This document shows positions 5,423 to 6,582 of a DNA stretch of 6,582 nt, piece after piece (positions within the stretch are counted from its first letter, which is position 1; every line of letters starts with the position of its first letter). The notes under the pieces were generated by a model. That model made no database searches. It had not been told where the DNA came from and worked only from the letters and a program-made list of their open reading frames with translations. Source of the DNA: Candidatus Latescibacterota bacterium (GTDB taxonomy: Bacteria > JAAXHH01 > JACQVL01); NCBI GenBank assembly GCA_016209865.1, contig JACQVL010000111.1, positions 1-6,582 on the forward strand, written 5' to 3'. Made by a program: the position numbers and the translations under genes.

Positions 5423-6331
5423 TTAGAAGATCGAAAATCCGATGTACCGTTTCGGGTTCTTCTTGACGTCGGTCACCAGGCCGTCGAGGTTAGTGACGAG
5501 CTTGTTGAGGTCGGTGTACAGCTTGTCGTCGTTGACCAGTTTCCCCAGCGTGCCCTCGCCCCGCTCCACCTGGTGCAGGATCGTCTCTAACGAACCAGTC
5601 GATCGCTGAAGCCGCGTCGTCACATCCCGCAATTCCGTCGAACTCTTCTCCAGGTTCGACATCGTCGTCGAGATCTTGCCGCGTTCGGACGCGGAGACTT
5701 CCTGCAACGTGTTCGAGACCGTCGCCATGTTGGTGACGAGTTGATGGATTCGCTGCCGCTCTTGCGTCAGCGTCTTGTTCAGGACGTCCGTCAATTCCTG
5801 CACGTTGGCGAGGCTCTGCTTGACCGAGGTATCCGATTTCGGGTCGAGCAGGGCGTTCATTTTGGTGATGAGCGTCCGGAAGTCGACGCTCATCGAATCC
5901 ACGATCGGCAGGATGGTGTTGAGGCCGGTACCCGTCTCCCCATTCAGGATATCCCCCTCTTGCGCCATCTCCGGGCTCTGTCCCCGGTGAACTTCCAACG
6001 ATTTCTCCCCCATCACGCTCCGGTCGACCACCTGGACGAACGAGTCTTTGGGGATTTGGTACTCATCCTCCAGCCGCAGGTAGACGATCGGCTGCTGGCC
6101 ATCGAGCCCCACCCGGTCGACCTTCCCGATCCGCACCCCGCCGAGCTGGACCGGGTCGGATCGCTTGAGGCCGGCGACGTTGGCAAACCTGGCCCGGATG
6201 AGGTAGGTGTCGCTCGACACCCGGATGTCCTTCAGGAAGAACAGTCCGTAGACGAACACGATAATCGCCAACAAGATGGCGAACCCGAGCTTGGCCTCGT
6301 CCGGAATCCCGCCCTTATTGTGTTCTGCCAT
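5423..6331 (-). CDS. mlaD: MlaD-like MCE-domain protein of a lipid ABC transporter
   Basis: This is the membrane-anchored periplasmic lipid-binding subunit of an Mla-type ABC system that moves phospholipids between inner and outer membranes. Seen in its 302 residues: a short cytoplasmic N-terminus, one membrane helix (~14-34, KLGFAILLAIIVFVYGLFFL), an MCE domain (~42-118) with the hallmark GLKRSDPVQLGGVRIGKV (54-71), then a long, mostly helical, probably coiled-coil tail (~145-290) with GEGTLGKLVNDDKLY (258-272) and the end KNPKRYIGFSIF. E. coli MlaD is about 183 residues, so this is the long-tailed form. The ATG at 6331 is supported by GAAGGAG 7 bases upstream. It follows the mlaE-like gene by 17 bases, so the two form an operon. 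Substrate and direction of transport are not readable. The family call is secure; the gene symbol is by analogy. Confidence 0.93.
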   Translation of the reverse strand: MAEHNKGGIPDEAKLGFAILLAIIVFVYGLFFLKDIRVSSDTYLIRARFANVAGLKRSDPVQLGGVRIGKVDRVGLDGQQPIVYLRLEDEYQIPKDSFVQVVDRSVMGEKSLEVHRGQSPEMAQEGDILNGETGTGLNTILPIVDSMSVDFRTLITKMNALLDPKSDTSVKQSLANVQELTDVLNKTLTQERQRIHQLVTNMATVSNTLQEVSASERGKISTTMSNLEKSSTELRDVTTRLQRSTGSLETILHQVERGEGTLGKLVNDDKLYTDLNKLVTNLDGLVTDVKKNPKRYIGFSIF

Positions 6332-6338
6332 CGCGCTT

Positions 6339-6345
6339 CTCCTTC
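6339..6345 (-). promoter_or_regulatory. Ribosome binding site of the mlaD-like gene
   Basis: On the - strand GAAGGAG lies 7 bases before the ATG, just after the mlaE-like stop codon. It fixes the start at 6331 and supports coupled expression. Confidence 0.8.
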
Positions 6346-6348
6346 TCC

Positions 6349-6582
6349 CTACAGCAGCGTCCGCGCCAACAGGTAATCCATCATCAGGATCAACAGACAG
6401 GAGACCACGACCGTGTTCGTCGTGGCTGCGCCCACCCCTTCCGCGCCCGACCCGACGGGCACCTTGAACCCCTGATAACAGGCCACCAGGGTGATGACCA
6501 GCCCGAAGCAGGTGGCTTTGACCAGCCCGAAGTACGCGTCCTTCGTCCGGAACAGCTCGCGCATCCCCTTGACGAACTCCAC
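6349..6582 (-). CDS. mlaE: MlaE-family ABC transporter permease, C-terminal part (cut by window end)
   Basis: Only the last 77 residues are present. The first codon at the window edge is an internal GTG (Val), not a start. Typical MlaE permeases have about 255-260 residues, so roughly 180 are missing. Seen: a membrane segment running into the family signature ACYQGFKVPVGSGAEGVG and ATTNTVVVSCLLILMMDYLL, the conserved last cytoplasmic loop and helix of MlaE. It is an inner-membrane protein that would pair with an MlaF ATPase, probably encoded upstream outside the window (E. coli order mlaF-E-D). The TAG stop at 6349-6351 lies 17 bases from the mlaD-like start. No defect is visible in the part seen. 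Confidence 0.93.
   Translation of the reverse strand: MEFVKGMRELFRTKDAYFGLVKATCFGLVITLVACYQGFKVPVGSGAEGVGAATTNTVVVSCLLILMMDYLLARTLL

Noticed and set aside
5354-5590. 78-residue + strand open frame with VIPAQAGIH
   Set aside because: It reads through heptads and a dispersed palindrome into the antisense of the MCE gene; this is a known kind of mis-annotation.
5741-6376. 211-residue + strand open frame opposite the MCE gene
   Set aside because: It is antisense to a clear MCE domain and spans the mlaD start and the mlaE end; the composition is shadow-like.

Overview
The window holds six protein-coding genes from a GC-rich Gram-negative bacterium. There are two groups: four genes on the + strand (galT-like, sensor kinase, glgC, receiver-only response regulator) and, convergent to them, the end of an mlaE-mlaD type lipid-transport operon on the - strand. 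MCE/MlaE proteins imply an outer membrane. Codons are GC-rich, and several unrelated short palindromic and heptad repeats fill the intergenic spaces. This style fits environmental Nitrospirota, Methylomirabilota (NC10) or deltaproteobacterial-type genomes. That placement is a low-confidence guess from general style, not from a marker gene.

Layout: 1-157 is non-coding and carries a compound palindrome and a heptad repeat. 158-1189 is a GalT-family nucleotidyltransferase. 1190-1328 is an intergenic region made almost entirely of inverted heptad-repeat arms. 1329-3527 is a soluble hybrid-free histidine kinase (RsbRD-like N-terminus, PAS, GAF, HisKA, HATPase). 3528-3654 is an inverted-repeat element followed by a strong Shine-Dalgarno. 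3655-4968 is glgC. 4943-5305 is a CheY-like receiver whose start lies inside the end of glgC. 5306-5422 is a convergent intergenic region packed with three repeat types. 5423-6331 (-) is an MlaD-like MCE protein, and 6349-6582 (-) is the C-terminal part of an MlaE permease running off the window.

Functionally, glgC makes ADP-glucose for glycogen. The GalT-like protein handles sugar-1-phosphates and nucleotide sugars, possibly ADP-glucose itself. A kinase and a receiver flank or overlap glgC, so the + strand group reads as a glycogen/nucleotide-sugar module with its own phosphorelay parts. The mlaED pair is an unrelated phospholipid-trafficking operon. I found no clear evidence of a wholly new system. 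The most notable features are the glgC/receiver overlap, the repeat-built intergenic regions (one of which has probably been misread as coding N-terminus of the kinase) and a ten-C run inside glgC. No tRNA, rRNA, CRISPR array, transposase or phage gene was seen.
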